Shown here: positions 34,097 to 43,297 of the stretch, in pieces
Numbering within the stretch: the first letter of the stretch is position 1
Layout of the letters: every line of letters starts with the position of its first letter
Source of the DNA: Limibacter armeniacum
GTDB taxonomy: Bacteria > Bacteroidota > Bacteroidia > Cytophagales > Flammeovirgaceae
Reading direction: 5' to 3'
Assembly (NCBI RefSeq): GCF_036880985.1
Contig: NZ_JBAJNO010000008.1
Span: forward strand, 744,001-808,000
Length of the DNA stretch: 64,000 bases
Translations under genes and position numbers: made by a program
Notes under the pieces: generated by a model
What the model saw: only the letters and a program-made list of their open reading frames with translations
Databases searched by the model: none
Told to the model about the DNA's origin: nothing

Positions 34097-36361
34097 TTAC
34101 TGGTTTTGCTTCTTGATCAAGTTCAATGCTGAACCAGCCTTGAACCACTCGATTTGCTGCTCGTTGTAAGTGTGGTTTACAGTAACCTCATCTTTAGATC
34201 CGTCAGCGTGGTTCAATACCATTGTCAATGGCTTACCTGGAGCGAACTCAGTCAGTCCGATGATATCGATCTTATCATTTTCCTGTACTTTGTCGTAGTC
34301 AGCAGGGTTGTCAAATGTCAGACCCAACATACCTTGCTTCTTCAGGTTTGTTTCGTGGATACGAGCGAATGACTTCACTACTACCGCTCTAACGCCCAAG
34401 TGACGTGGCTCCATTGCAGCGTGCTCACGTGATGAACCTTCACCGTAGTTTTCGTCACCGATTACTACAGAACCGATACCAGCAGCCTTGTAAGCTCTTG
34501 CTGTAGCAGGAACTTCACCGTACTCACCAGTCAGTTGGTTCTTCACATTATTAGCCATGTCGTTAGATGCGTTGATAGCACCAATCAGACAGTTGTTAGA
34601 GATGTTATCCAAGTGACCTCTGAAACGCAACCATGGACCTGCCATTGAGATGTGGTCAGTAGTACACTTACCTTTTGCTTTGATCAGCAGGTTCATGCCA
34701 GTCAGGTTAGTACCTTCCCAAGGCTTGAATGGATCCAGCAGTTGCAGACGGTCTGAAGTAGGCGCTACGATTACCTCTACACCTGAACCATCCTCAGCAG
34801 GAGCTTGGTAGCCAGCGTCCTCTACTGCGAAGCCTTTTGTTGGCAGTTCGTCACCAGTAGGAGCGTCCAGCATTACTTCCTCACCGTTTTCGTTAACCAG
34901 CTTGTCAGTAAGCGGGTTGAAAGTCAGGTCACCAGCAATAGCCAAAGCTGTTACCAACTCAGGAGATGCCACGAATGCATGAGTGTTAGGGTTGCCATCC
35001 GCACGCTTCGAGAAGTTACGGTTGAAAGAGTGAACGATTGTGTTCTTCTCTTGCTTGTCAGCACCTTCACGAGCCCACTGACCGATACAAGGACCACATG
35101 CGTTAGCAAATACGCTAGCACCGATCTTGTCGAATGTATCGATAAAGCCGTCACGCTCGATTGTATATCTTACTTGCTCAGAACCCGGAGTGATCGTGAA
35201 CTGTGCTTTAGTTTTCAGTTTTTTCTCAACAGCTTGCTCAGCTAGTGAAGCTGCTCTTGAGATATCCTCGTATGAAGAGTTTGTACAAGAACCGATCAAA
35301 CCTACCTCAACTTTTGTAGGCCAGCCGTTCTCTTCAGCAATTTTCTTCATTTCTGAGATAGGAGTCGCTCTGTCCGGCGTGAATGGACCGTTCAGGTGTG
35401 GCTCCAAAGTATCCAAGTTGATTTCGATCACTTGGTCAAAGTACTGCTCAGGGTTTGCATAAACCTCAGCGTCAGCAGTCAGGTGTTCTTTAACAGCATT
35501 AGCAGCATCCGCTACGTCATCTCTGTTAGTAGCTCTCAGGTAACGCTCCATTGACTCATCGTAACCGAATGTTGAAGTCGTCGCACCAATCTCAGCACCC
35601 ATGTTACAGATTGTACCTTTACCAGTACATGACATTGATTCAGCACCTTCACCGAAGTACTCAACGATGCAACCTGTACCACCTTTTACAGTCAGGATAC
35701 CTGCTACTTTCAGGATTACGTCTTTTGCAGAAGTCCAGCCGTTCAGTTTACCAGTCAGTTTAACACCGATCAGTTTAGGGAATTTAAGCTCCCAAGCCAT
35801 ACCTGCCATTACGTCAACAGCATCAGCGCCACCAACACCAACAGCTACCATACCCAAACCACCTGCGTTTACAGTGTGTGAGTCAGTACCGATCATCATA
35901 CCACCTGGGAATGCATAGTTCTCCAGTACTACTTGGTGGATGATACCTGCACCTGGCTTCCAGAAGCCAATGCCGTACTTGTTGGAAACAGAAGCAAGGA
36001 AGTCATAAACTTCTTTGTTTGTTACTTCAGCAGTATGAAGGTCTTTGTCTGCACCAACTTTTGCTTGAATAAGGTGGTCAGCGTGTACTGTTGAAGGAAC
36101 AGCGGCCTTGCTTTTACCAGCTTGCATAAACTGCAACAACGCCATCTGAGCAGTAGCGTCCTGCATTGCAACACGGTCTGGAGCAAAGTTTACATATGAA
36201 GCGCCTCTATTATATGCCTCTGTTGCCTTGCCGTCATAAAGATGAGAGTATAGAATCTTTTCTGTCAGGGTAAGAGGCTTACCTACTACTTTTCTAGCTG
36301 CCTCTACCTTTTCTGCCATGTTGGCATAGACAGCTTTGATCATATCGATATCAAAAGCCAT
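34097..36361 (-). CDS. acn: Aconitate hydratase, mitochondrial-type aconitase
   Basis: This 754-residue protein interconverts citrate and isocitrate in the citric acid cycle and needs a 4Fe-4S cluster. The cluster ligands are in [11 protein letters not shown] (first Cys) and [11 protein letters not shown] (the next two). The swivel domain has [15 protein letters not shown] and the active-site loop [14 protein letters not shown]. Length and the start [15 protein letters not shown] fit the eukaryote-like aconitase common in Bacteroidota, distinct from E. coli AcnB. Codon use looks biased towards C- and G-ending codons relative to its neighbours, as in highly expressed genes. It is monocistronic, with a terminator downstream and a roughly 640-base upstream region. 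Confidence 0.96.
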   Translation of the reverse strand: MAFDIDMIKAVYANMAEKVEAARKVVGKPLTLTEKILYSHLYDGKATEAYNRGASYVNFAPDRVAMQDATAQMALLQFMQAGKSKAAVPSTVHADHLIQAKVGADKDLHTAEVTNKEVYDFLASVSNKYGIGFWKPGAGIIHQVVLENYAFPGGMMIGTDSHTVNAGGLGMVAVGVGGADAVDVMAGMAWELKFPKLIGVKLTGKLNGWTSAKDVILKVAGILTVKGGTGCIVEYFGEGAESMSCTGKGTICNMGAEIGATTSTFGYDESMERYLRATNRDDVADAANAVKEHLTADAEVYANPEQYFDQVIEINLDTLEPHLNGPFTPDRATPISEMKKIAEENGWPTKVEVGLIGSCTNSSYEDISRAASLAEQAVEKKLKTKAQFTITPGSEQVRYTIERDGFIDTFDKIGASVFANACGPCIGQWAREGADKQEKNTIVHSFNRNFSKRADGNPNTHAFVASPELVTALAIAGDLTFNPLTDKLVNENGEEVMLDAPTGDELPTKGFAVEDAGYQAPAEDGSGVEVIVAPTSDRLQLLDPFKPWEGTNLTGMNLLIKAKGKCTTDHISMAGPWLRFRGHLDNISNNCLIGAINASNDMANNVKNQLTGEYGEVPATARAYKAAGIGSVVIGDENYGEGSSREHAAMEPRHLGVRAVVVKSFARIHETNLKKQGMLGLTFDNPADYDKVQENDKIDIIGLTEFAPGKPLTMVLNHADGSKDEVTVNHTYNEQQIEWFKAGSALNLIKKQNQ

Positions 36362-36876
36362 AGTTGAGTGTTGTTTAAAATTTATAGATAGTTTAAGGAG
36401 TTTGCAGGCTCATGTCCTCACTTGTCTTTTGCACAGATAGTTAGGAGGAGTTGTGCACATCCTTACATTCGTTCTTATGTCTGATAAAAACTGTTGTGTT
36501 TTGGATATTTGCTTGCCCAAATATGGGTGCTTTGCCCAATTCTCACGCTAGTTATATAAAAATCTGCAAGATTTCTAGCATATGAGTGATAATTAAAACT
36601 ATTCTAAATAATAAAGATAATTCTCAGAATGATTATATGCTAGCTATGATGATTAACAAATGACAGAATAATATGTTGGAGAGAAAATAGACTTTTGTAA
36701 ATATTTGTTAATCGAAGAAATGGAAGGGTTAACCGAAAAATTCAGGAAGTTGCCCGAAGTTCTGAGTTTTGCGTATTCTACCTTCTTATATTTCGATTAT
36801 TAGCTTAGATCATCAAATCATTGAAGATATATAAGCAGGATATTTAAGGATTATTTGGTTTAATTGTTAAGGTGGA

Positions 36877-36912
36877 GAACTGATTTGCGCTTCGTGAATC
36901 AGTTCTTTTTTT
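36877..36912 (+). terminator. Orphan rightward terminator
   Basis: GAACTGATT pairs with AATCAGTTC, extended by three weaker pairs around a GCTTC loop, and is followed by seven T residues on the plus strand. The minus-strand side has no T-run. No annotated plus-strand gene precedes it, so it may end a small RNA or a short peptide mRNA. Confidence 0.7.
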
Positions 36913-36946
36913 GTGCTAACCACTCTGGTTGAATGTAAGTTACATG

Positions 36947-36975
36947 AAAAAGCCAACCTTTTCTTGAGGTTGGCT
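36947..36975 (-). terminator. Terminator of gldA
   Basis: An AGCCAACCT/AGGTTGGCT stem is followed by TTTTT on the minus strand, about 27 bases after the gldA stop. Confidence 0.85.
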
Positions 36976-37001
36976 GAGTTATTATCAATACCGATAAAGT
37001 C

Positions 37002-37910
37002 TTATTTTGATTGCGTGAGTTTTTGGAAAGCACTTTCAAGAGAAATACTCTCCTGAGAGAGTCCAATGATGATGGTATTGGCATTGACAGCTGCATGGAA
37101 GATTTCAGCTCGTAGGTCTTTTGATGCAAAAACAAGGTATTTGTTTGTACCGATTTCATCAACGCTGTTAACCCCTTCTATTTGTTTCAGGAAAGCATGA
37201 TCTGTTTTTCCTGCAAACTCTACACTGATGCTGAATTGATCTGATTGCTGCTGTAAGTTGGCCGTTTTGTCATCAGTCACAATCTTACCTTTGTTGATTA
37301 TTATGACCCTATCGCAAAGCGCCTGTACTTCCTGCATGATGTGGGTAGATAGCATGACCGTTTTTTGTTGGCTGATACCTTTGATCACATCTCTGATTTC
37401 ACTGATCTGGTTTGGGTCCAGTCCAGTAGTAGGCTCATCCAAAATCAATACCTTTGGGTCATGTATCAGCGCCTGAGCCAAACCTATACGTTGGCGGTAT
37501 CCTTTTGAAAGTGTCCCAATTTTCTTCCGCTGTTCTCTTGTCAACCCAACAAGCGAGACCATTTCAGCAACCCTTGATTGTTTTTGTTTGCCACTCAGTC
37601 CATGCATTCCTGCAATAAACTCCAAGTATTCATGCACATACATGTCCAGATACAGAGGATTGTGTTCTGGTAAGTAGCCAACAATCTTTTTTACCTCAAG
37701 CGGATCCGTTTCGACATTGTATCCACCTACTTCCACTGTGCCACTGGTAGGAGGGATATAACACGTGGCGATCTTCATGGTCGTAGACTTTCCGGCACCA
37801 TTTGGTCCCAGAAAACCAAGAATCTCACCTTCTTTGGCTTCAAAAGAGATGTTATCAACAGCCCGTTGGGCTCCGTATATTTTGGTGAGGTTTTTTACTG
37901 AAATTCCCAT
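37002..37910 (-). CDS. gldA: Gliding-motility ABC transporter ATPase GldA
   Basis: This 302-residue ABC ATPase has Walker A GPNGAGKST (35-43), Q-loop region VGYLPEHNPLYLDM, signature LSKGYRQRIGLAQAL, Walker B VLILDEPTTGLDP and H-loop STHIMQEV. The start MGISVKNLTKIYGAQRAVDN and the motif YLPEHNPLY are typical of GldA, which works with the membrane proteins GldF and GldG in Bacteroidota gliding. The C-terminal 90 residues are the alpha/beta domain found in this subgroup. gldF and gldG are not adjacent, which is common outside operonic arrangements. A different drug- or lipid-type ABC exporter ATPase is the main alternative. It lies 90 bases after fabH on the same strand, with an inverted repeat between. 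Confidence 0.88.
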   Translation of the reverse strand: MGISVKNLTKIYGAQRAVDNISFEAKEGEILGFLGPNGAGKSTTMKIATCYIPPTSGTVEVGGYNVETDPLEVKKIVGYLPEHNPLYLDMYVHEYLEFIAGMHGLSGKQKQSRVAEMVSLVGLTREQRKKIGTLSKGYRQRIGLAQALIHDPKVLILDEPTTGLDPNQISEIRDVIKGISQQKTVMLSTHIMQEVQALCDRVIIINKGKIVTDDKTANLQQQSDQFSISVEFAGKTDHAFLKQIEGVNSVDEIGTNKYLVFASKDLRAEIFHAAVNANTIIIGLSQESISLESAFQKLTQSK

Positions 37911-37924
37911 ATAAAGACTTGAAA

Positions 37925-37990
37925 CATAAGACTTGAGTAGAAAGACATGAGATAGTATAATTTCTCAATGCCCATACCTCAAGTCTTATG
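37925..37990. repeat. Large inverted repeat between fabH and gldA
   Basis: CATAAGACTTGAG (37925-37937) is exactly complementary to CTCAAGTCTTATG (37978-37990). A shorter inner stem TGAGA/TCTCA lies between. It sits just downstream of the fabH stop and is followed by the word TCTAGTTA (37991-37998). It lacks a long T-run, so it may protect an mRNA 3' end or act as a weak terminator. Confidence 0.7.
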
Positions 37991-38000
37991 TCTAGTTAAT

Positions 38001-39002
38001 TTACCATCTGATTAGTGCACTGGCCCATGTAAAGCCACTACCGAATGCAGCCAAACAAACCAGATCTCCGTCTTTGAAACGGCCATCAAGGAATGCTTCC
38101 GTCATACTGATCGGAATAGATGCCGCAGTGGTATTACCATATTTCTGGATAGTATTGACTACCTGATCATCTGACAAACCAAGTTTCGCCTGTACAAATT
38201 GAGCAATTCTTAAGTTCGCTTGGTGAGGGAAAAGCAAGTCAATATCTTCTGGCTTGTAGCCATTGTGCTCCAATGCTTCGTGGATCACTTCCTGAAATCT
38301 TACAACGGCATTTTTGAATACCAACTGACCGTTCATTACAGGGAATGCACTTCCTCCTGGCTCAAACATCTCAGGTGTGTAACGTTGTTCCTTGCTGAAT
38401 CCCGGATCAATTGCAGCAAGCTCTTCAGCATGAAGACCTTCACTGTGTAGGTGAGTGGATAGGATGCCTTTTCCTTCCTCTTCTGTAGCAGTCAGTACAG
38501 CAGCTCCTGCTCCATCGCCAAAAAGTACCGTAATATGTCTTCCGTGGTCAGTGAAGTCCAAACCAGATGAGTGAATCTCAGAACCCACTACCAGTACATT
38601 TTTGTACATGCCTGTTTTGATATACTGATCAGCAATGGAAAGACCGTAAACAAATCCTGAGCATTGTGCTCTGATATCAAGAGCAGGGATTGTTCTGAAT
38701 CCAAGTTCTCTTTGCAACAATACGCCGGAGCCAGGGAATACGTAGTCTGAACTAAGTGTTGCGTATACGATCAGGTCGACATCCTCCGCATTCATGCCAG
38801 CTACTTCCAGCGCTTGCTGAGAAGCTTTGGCCGCCATTGTATAGTTTTTCTCATTACTAAGGTCAGCATATCTTCTTTCTTTAATACCTGAACGCTCAGT
38901 AATCCATTCGTCGCTTGTAGTTATTATTTTTGAAAGGTCATCGTTGGTCACGACCTTCTCTGGTACGTAATACCCCAACCCTACAATCTTAGATCTCTTC
39001 AT
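38001..39002 (-). CDS. fabH: 3-oxoacyl-ACP synthase III (FabH)
   Basis: This 333-residue protein condenses acetyl-CoA or another acyl-CoA with malonyl-ACP to start fatty-acid synthesis. The catalytic Cys is C114 in DIRAQCSGFVYGL. His and Asn of the triad are in FPHQANLRIAQF and KYGNTTAASIP. The start MKRSKIVGLGYYVPEKVVTN and the end GSGFTWASALIRW are characteristic. Bacteroidota genomes often have several FabH copies with different primer specificity. The substrate pocket cannot be judged here, and no other fab gene adjoins. It is upstream of gldA on the same strand. Confidence 0.94.
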   Translation of the reverse strand: MKRSKIVGLGYYVPEKVVTNDDLSKIITTSDEWITERSGIKERRYADLSNEKNYTMAAKASQQALEVAGMNAEDVDLIVYATLSSDYVFPGSGVLLQRELGFRTIPALDIRAQCSGFVYGLSIADQYIKTGMYKNVLVVGSEIHSSGLDFTDHGRHITVLFGDGAGAAVLTATEEEGKGILSTHLHSEGLHAEELAAIDPGFSKEQRYTPEMFEPGGSAFPVMNGQLVFKNAVVRFQEVIHEALEHNGYKPEDIDLLFPHQANLRIAQFVQAKLGLSDDQVVNTIQKYGNTTAASIPISMTEAFLDGRFKDGDLVCLAAFGSGFTWASALIRW

Positions 39003-39163
39003 TATTCTAATATAGTTAGTGTAATAGTGTTGATTTGGTTAGAAACCTTAAAATAATTGTCGAAAAAATACAAAAAATTTCAAACCATGAAGATAAATCA
39101 GTGTTTTATTACGTAAATCACCAATTTACTTGTGTTCTAACCATACGGATACTGTCTTTTACA

Positions 39164-39982
39164 CTATTTCAAATATTCGGCTAACAATACCTTCATTTCT
39201 TGTTGCAAAGTTTGAGCAGCATTTTGTGCTTGCTCATCAAAGTCTTCTCCATTTGAAGCATAGATGATGCCACGAGAAGAGTTCACCAATAGACCGCAAT
39301 GGTCGTTCATGCCATATTTAGCAACACTAGCCAAATCACCTCCTTGAGCACCAACACCAGGTACCAACAAGAAATGATCAGGAGCATACTTTCTGATATC
39401 CAATAGGCTTTCAGCTCTTGTCGCACCTACCACGTACATCAATTGATCTGTACTTCCCCATTCCTGGCTTTTTGTCAGTACCTCTTCAAATAGGCGTTTT
39501 CCGTTCGTCAGTTCATGCATCTGGAAGTCCAGTCCACCTTGGTTAGAAGTCAGGGCCAGAAGAATTACCCATTTGTTGTCAAACTCAAGGAATGGTGTAA
39601 CAGAGTCATTACCCATATATGGAGCTACTGTTACGGAGTCAAAGTTCATGTTCTCGAAAAATGCCTGTGCATACATGCGGGAAGTGTTTCCGATATCACC
39701 TCTTTTGGCATCTGCAATTGTGAAGATATCTTTTGGGATATATTCCAATGTCTTTTGAAGACTTTCCCAGCCTTTAGCTCCCAAGCACTCATAGAAAGCA
39801 ATATTGGGTTTGTATGCTACACAGTAATCTGCTGTTGCATCAATGATTTGCTTGTTGAACTCAAAGATAGGATCTTTTGTATCCAGCAGGTGTGGAGGTA
39901 TTTTGCTCAGGTCGGTATCCAATCCAACACAAAGAAAGCTTTCCTTTTTCTTGATCTGCTCAAACAGTTCTTTTCTAGTCAT
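39164..39982 (-). CDS. pyrF: Orotidine 5'-phosphate decarboxylase, type 2
   Basis: I chose the ATG at 39982 (272 residues), which gives the family start [20 protein letters not shown]. An upstream in-frame ATG at 40039 adds residues unlike the family. The catalytic motif [13 protein letters not shown] supplies the Lys and Asp of the OMP decarboxylase site. FVGLDTDL-type substrate contacts appear as [12 protein letters not shown], and the phosphate loop is [10 protein letters not shown]. The enzyme makes UMP from OMP, the last step of de novo pyrimidine synthesis. It is the longer bacterial/mycobacterial type. No other pyr genes are adjacent. Confidence 0.95.
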   Translation of the reverse strand: MTRKELFEQIKKKESFLCVGLDTDLSKIPPHLLDTKDPIFEFNKQIIDATADYCVAYKPNIAFYECLGAKGWESLQKTLEYIPKDIFTIADAKRGDIGNTSRMYAQAFFENMNFDSVTVAPYMGNDSVTPFLEFDNKWVILLALTSNQGGLDFQMHELTNGKRLFEEVLTKSQEWGSTDQLMYVVGATRAESLLDIRKYAPDHFLLVPGVGAQGGDLASVAKYGMNDHCGLLVNSSRGIIYASNGEDFDEQAQNAAQTLQQEMKVLLAEYLK

Positions 39983-40100
39983 TTTTCGGCGTAGTTTATC
40001 ATGAGTATTGCCATGAACAGTACAGAATACCTGCAGCAATACGGCTGTATGTCTAAATTGCCTGCAAATTTAGGGGATGAGGGGCAGTAAAAGAAGGAAC

Positions 40101-40430
40101 CTAAAGGAGTTCTTTGCTAGGATCCCAGAATTTGCTTTGAAAATCAACAACTTTATCGTCCTTTATCTCGATTCCTTCAGCTTCAAGTAACTGTTGCATC
40201 ATGTCAGGTTCTGAAAAATGTGCCTTGCCTGAAAGCAAACCATTCCTGTTAACGACCCTGTGAGCGGGTACGCCTTTCTCCGAAAATGCTTGATTCATAG
40301 CCCAACCTACCATTCGGGCACTTCCGGTTCTGCCTAGGTATTTGGCAATAGCCCCATAAGATGTGACACGACCTTCTGGAATTAGTTTCGTGACTTCATA
40401 TACATCGTTGAAAAAATTTTCTTTATTCAT
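40101..40430 (-). CDS. Alkyltransferase-like protein (ATL), MGMT fold without the acceptor Cys
   Basis: The ATG at 40430 gives 109 residues starting MNKENFFNDVYEVTKLIPEG. It follows the barrel gene by 4 bases, so the two are probably translated together. The MGMT DNA-binding fold is shown by GRVTSYGAIAKYLG and SARMVGWAMNQ. The active-site motif reads PAHRVV where true O6-alkylguanine transferases have PCHRVV, so the alkyl-accepting Cys is Ala. ATL proteins bind alkylated guanine and hand it to nucleotide excision repair. A longer frame from 40508 would overlap the barrel gene and adds nothing family-like. Confidence 0.9.
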   Translation of the reverse strand: MNKENFFNDVYEVTKLIPEGRVTSYGAIAKYLGRTGSARMVGWAMNQAFSEKGVPAHRVVNRNGLLSGKAHFSEPDMMQQLLEAEGIEIKDDKVVDFQSKFWDPSKELL

Positions 40431-40434
40431 TTTA

Positions 40435-41103
40435 TCAGTCAAATCTGAGTGGAACCAAGAGTGAAATTCTTCCTTGAAGAACCATGTCATTGTTGTCAGG
40501 GTCTCCAAGTTCCGACATGTTGTCTAAGTAGTCTGTGAGTGGGTTTAACAATCCGATTTTTCCGCTGATTCCAAATCCATTTTTCAGAAAGTAAATAGCA
40601 CCTAAACCAGTAGGGAGGTAGATGGTTCTGTCGTCAAGACTTTCGCCATCTGCTCTGCTGTCACTGATGTTTTCAAACTCCAATAACTTATTACCCTCTT
40701 CGTCTTTCAGGGTAAACCTCATAAACCCAACTCCTTGATAGAGATACACCTTCCATCGTTTTGTTTGGACAAAATTAAGGTTTCCTTCTGCATGGACGCC
40801 CCAGAAGGAAGACTCTACAAACCGTAACGGGTTCTTGTCAGGGTCTGGAGAAATATAAGTTGTGGATTGTGCTTGGATTTTGCCAAACATACCTTCAACG
40901 GATAAGTTTATGCGCTTTTCCCAATTGAAACGTAATCCTGTATGGAATGAGGGAGCCCATTTGTCAAATGAGCTGTTCAGGTCGCCTTTATAGCTATTGG
41001 ACCCAATACCAATTTCCAACATTCTGACAGGGTATTGGGCGCTAGCATTGACTGAAAAAAGTAGCAGTAATGCACCCACCAGCGGGATTGTTTTAAAGGA
41101 CAT
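40435..41103 (-). CDS. DUF6089-like outer-membrane beta-barrel protein
   Basis: The ATG at 41103 (222 residues) begins a signal peptide, MSFKTIPLVGALLLLFSVNA with cleavage after SAQ. An earlier start at 41169 would overlap the HNH gene. The mature protein has the pattern of a Bacteroidota barrel: EIGIGSNSYKGDLNSSF, FHTGLRFNWEKRINL, WGVHAEGNLNF, YLPTGLGAIYFL and FGISGKIGL. The start LEIGIGxxxYKGDL is typical of the DUF6089/PorT-like group. Function is unknown; some relatives belong to type IX secretion, which is not evidence for this one. It is flanked by the HNH gene (19-base gap) and the ATL gene (4-base gap) on the same strand. Confidence 0.82.
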   Translation of the reverse strand: MSFKTIPLVGALLLLFSVNASAQYPVRMLEIGIGSNSYKGDLNSSFDKWAPSFHTGLRFNWEKRINLSVEGMFGKIQAQSTTYISPDPDKNPLRFVESSFWGVHAEGNLNFVQTKRWKVYLYQGVGFMRFTLKDEEGNKLLEFENISDSRADGESLDDRTIYLPTGLGAIYFLKNGFGISGKIGLLNPLTDYLDNMSELGDPDNNDMVLQGRISLLVPLRFD

Positions 41104-41122
41104 ATAGAGCACTATAAGTTGA

Positions 41123-41407
41123 TTATTTCTGTTTTTTGATCCATCGGACAAACTTTTGCATACGCTCATCAGCCATAATGCTCTCGAGTGTATTGAAATG
41201 TCTGCCCAATTCTTTCTCTGAAAAAGTCTTATGGATATGACTATGGCAAGGACGGCAAAGGTATGCGCCCCTGTTTCTCATATCGTCTTTGTCAAAATTT
41301 TTAATAAACCATTTGTTCTTGTGATTGGTGCGAGGAATCAGGTGATGGAATGTCAGCTCTTTTTCTCTGCCACACATTTCACAAAGGCTGTTTTTTGCAT
41401 TGGACAT
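41123..41407 (-). CDS. Small HNH-type zinc-binding protein
   Basis: The ATG at 41407 gives 94 residues. A longer frame to 41476 would begin inside the terminator of the upstream gene. The HNH/McrA-like core is clear: CEMCGREKELTFHHLIPR supplies one Cys pair and the HH motif, and YLCRPCHSHIHKTFSE the second Cys pair and two His. Free-standing HNH proteins of this size are DNases or DNA-binding accessory proteins. No toxin, restriction or phage neighbour is seen, and it lies upstream of the barrel gene. It is cytoplasmic. Function beyond a likely nuclease fold is unknown. Confidence 0.85.
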   Translation of the reverse strand: MSNAKNSLCEMCGREKELTFHHLIPRTNHKNKWFIKNFDKDDMRNRGAYLCRPCHSHIHKTFSEKELGRHFNTLESIMADERMQKFVRWIKKQK

Positions 41408-41473
41408 AATAGCAAATCTAATAAAACAGAGACATTTTGATAGGTAAAAGCCCAAATTACCAGTTCTATTGTA

Positions 41474-41509
41474 CAAAAAAATAGAGAGGCTTTTTGTATC
41501 AGCCTCTCT
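41474..41509 (-). terminator. Terminator of the alpha/beta hydrolase gene
   Basis: An AGAGAGGCT/AGCCTCTCT stem is followed by ATTTTTTT on the minus strand, 34 bases after the stop at 41543. Confidence 0.88.
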
Positions 41510-41542
41510 GTGGTATTGCTATCTCTTTTTAAAGTCGCCTCA

Positions 41543-42223
41543 TTAAGCAACATGACGCTGTATAATACCTAGTGCTTCATTCACCAATTGGCTGACTTCA
41601 GTATGCTTACGGGTGATCATTACATGCGTGCCACCCTTGACAGTCACAGGGTTCTTGATATTCGATATTGGGAATATCAGGTCACCATCTCCATGAATAT
41701 GCGTCAGGTTGTCTACAGGGTCGTTGTGTTGCCATCCCAATACAGTTTGGACTCCCCAACGGATCAGTTTGTTGGACGAGTTCTCCCACATGTCAAAATA
41801 CATTTGCTCTTGTTCTGGAGGAAGAAAACCAAACAGAGGCATCATCGGAATCATGGCAATCTTTGTGAAAAACTGTGGTATAAGCCTGTAAGCCGGCAGT
41901 GCTTCCAACACATTCAGGTGAAGCGGCCTTTCCTTATGAGATTTGATACTGTTGATTAGAATAACCTGTGAGGCTTTGATCAGCTTACTCATTTCGATGG
42001 CAAGGATGCCCCCCAGTGAAAAGCCAATTAAAACAGGTTCGTTATAAAGGTCATCATCTTCTATTTGATCCAACATTCTTTGGCAATAAGAAGATACACT
42101 CTCATCTAGTGATAACGGTTCTACAAAGCGAAGATATTTTACATTCTTTGCTTGGATGTCAAGCATTGAAAAAATTCTTTCATCATTGCCTAGGCCAGGT
42201 ATACAATAAACGGTCTTGTCCAT
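41543..42223 (-). CDS. Alpha/beta hydrolase of unknown substrate
   Basis: The ATG at 42223 gives 226 residues starting MDKTVYCIPGLGNDERIF, which places the oxyanion-loop motif PGLG near the N-terminus as in the fold. An earlier ATG at 42253 adds ten residues. The nucleophile elbow is GFSLGG (Ser in VLIGFSLGGILA). The acid lies in IHGDGDLIFP, and the His is in KGGTHVMI. A helical cap (PAYRLIPQFFTKIAMIPMM) covers the site. These are the standard triad positions for an esterase or lipase-like enzyme. No partner gene gives the substrate. It is cytoplasmic. Confidence 0.85.
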   Translation of the reverse strand: MDKTVYCIPGLGNDERIFSMLDIQAKNVKYLRFVEPLSLDESVSSYCQRMLDQIEDDDLYNEPVLIGFSLGGILAIEMSKLIKASQVILINSIKSHKERPLHLNVLEALPAYRLIPQFFTKIAMIPMMPLFGFLPPEQEQMYFDMWENSSNKLIRWGVQTVLGWQHNDPVDNLTHIHGDGDLIFPISNIKNPVTVKGGTHVMITRKHTEVSQLVNEALGIIQRHVA

Positions 42224-42253
42224 ATCTGATATTTTTGATAGTCGAAAAAGCAT

Positions 42254-42571
42254 GGTCCCAAAGAGCCCCCACCTTATTTATCGCTTGTGAGCGATGCTTG
42301 TTTATTATTAGAAATGGAAGGTGCTGATATTAGGTTCATTCACAAAGGTCAGGTGTTAGTTTTTCCATGCATATAAACTAAAGTAGTTTCTTAATGTAAT
42401 GGAAATAATAGAAGTATTTTAATTTTTTTTATAAAAATATTGTTAATCAATGGCTAACCATTCAAATAGGTATTCATTTAAACAGATAAGAACCCTTAAC
42501 AGTAGAGTTCCTGATGATGATAAGGAGAATTAATTTAGTAAGCGTAAATTTGCACTCGTAATTCGGGAGAT
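42254..42571. promoter_or_regulatory. Divergent promoter region with a -7 match before trmN
   Basis: This 318-base A+T-rich gap lies between the hydrolase and trmN genes. TAAATTTG at 42545-42552 matches the -7 consensus TAnnTTTG exactly, 19 bases before the trmN ATG, without a clear TTTG 19 bases upstream. Nothing else stands out. Confidence 0.45.
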
Positions 42572-43297
42572 ATGAGTGAATCAAAAGTATATAAGCCATT
42601 TCAGTTTAAAGAATTTGTGGTTGCACAAGATCGCTGTGCCATGAAAGTTGGTACTGATGGTATTCTATTGGGAAGTTGGGCAGATGTTTCTCAAGCCAAA
42701 AACGTGTTGGATATTGGCACGGGTACAGGGTTGGTAGCATTAATGTTAGCCCAAAGAAATGCATCAGCGCAGATTGAGGCGATTGAGATTGATAAGGTTG
42801 CAGCTCAACAGGCAACTGAAAATGTGGAAGCATCACCTTTTGCAAGCAGGTTAACCGTTAGGCAAACAAGTCTTCAAACATTTCAGCCTCAACATCAATA
42901 CGACGTAATTGTCAGTAATCCACCATTTTTTGAAAATTCTCTCAAGGCAGACTCCCAACAACGTAACTTAGCCAGACACACAGACAGTCTTTCTCATGAA
43001 GAATTATGCTTGTTTGCCTCTGAACATTTGTCAGATCATGGAAAGCTATGTATGGTATTGCCTCATAAAGCAGCATTGACGTTGATTCAGCAAGTTGAAC
43101 GTTTTGGTTTATCCATTTCCTCAATTTGTGAAGTAAGCCACTCACCCTCAAAGCAAGTAAGACGAATTTTGTTAGAATTAAGTAAGCAAAACTGTAGTTC
43201 ACCAGTGATGGATAAGCTTGCAATCAGAGCGCAGGATGGCATTACTTATTCAGAAGCTTACAAAAAGCTTACGAATAAATTTCATCCTTTCTTCTAG
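42572..43297 (+). CDS. trmN: tRNA1(Val) (adenine37-N6)-methyltransferase
   Basis: This 241-residue protein is YfiC/TrmN6-like. The start KPFQFKEFVVAQDRCAMKVGTDG is diagnostic. SAM motif I is VLDIGTGTG (45-53), and the N6-adenine motif is NPPFF (116-120). The enzyme methylates A37 of tRNA-Val. Its last 29 bases overlap the 3' end of the histidine kinase gene on the opposite strand. No terminator separates them, so the two transcripts must overlap in antisense. Confidence 0.93.
   Translation: MSESKVYKPFQFKEFVVAQDRCAMKVGTDGILLGSWADVSQAKNVLDIGTGTGLVALMLAQRNASAQIEAIEIDKVAAQQATENVEASPFASRLTVRQTSLQTFQPQHQYDVIVSNPPFFENSLKADSQQRNLARHTDSLSHEELCLFASEHLSDHGKLCMVLPHKAALTLIQQVERFGLSISSICEVSHSPSKQVRRILLELSKQNCSSPVMDKLAIRAQDGITYSEAYKKLTNKFHPFF

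Larger units (their letters stand above)
36362..37001. other. Intergenic region with an orphan plus-strand terminator
   Basis: This 640-base gap lies between the aconitase and gldA genes, both minus strand. Its right end holds the gldA terminator. A second terminator (36877-36912) points rightward although no plus-strand gene is upstream. A 27-codon plus-strand frame at 36720-36803 (MEGLTEKFRKLPEVLSFAYS...) precedes it. The rest is A+T-rich and includes the aconitase promoter region. Confidence 0.5.

Noticed and set aside
36899-37162. An 87-codon minus-strand frame over the end of gldA
   Set aside because: It is a shifted frame of gldA that continues across its terminator.
41123-41407. HNH protein as part of a toxin or restriction system
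   Set aside because: Neighbours are a membrane barrel and an alpha/beta hydrolase; no immunity, methylase or delivery gene is nearby.
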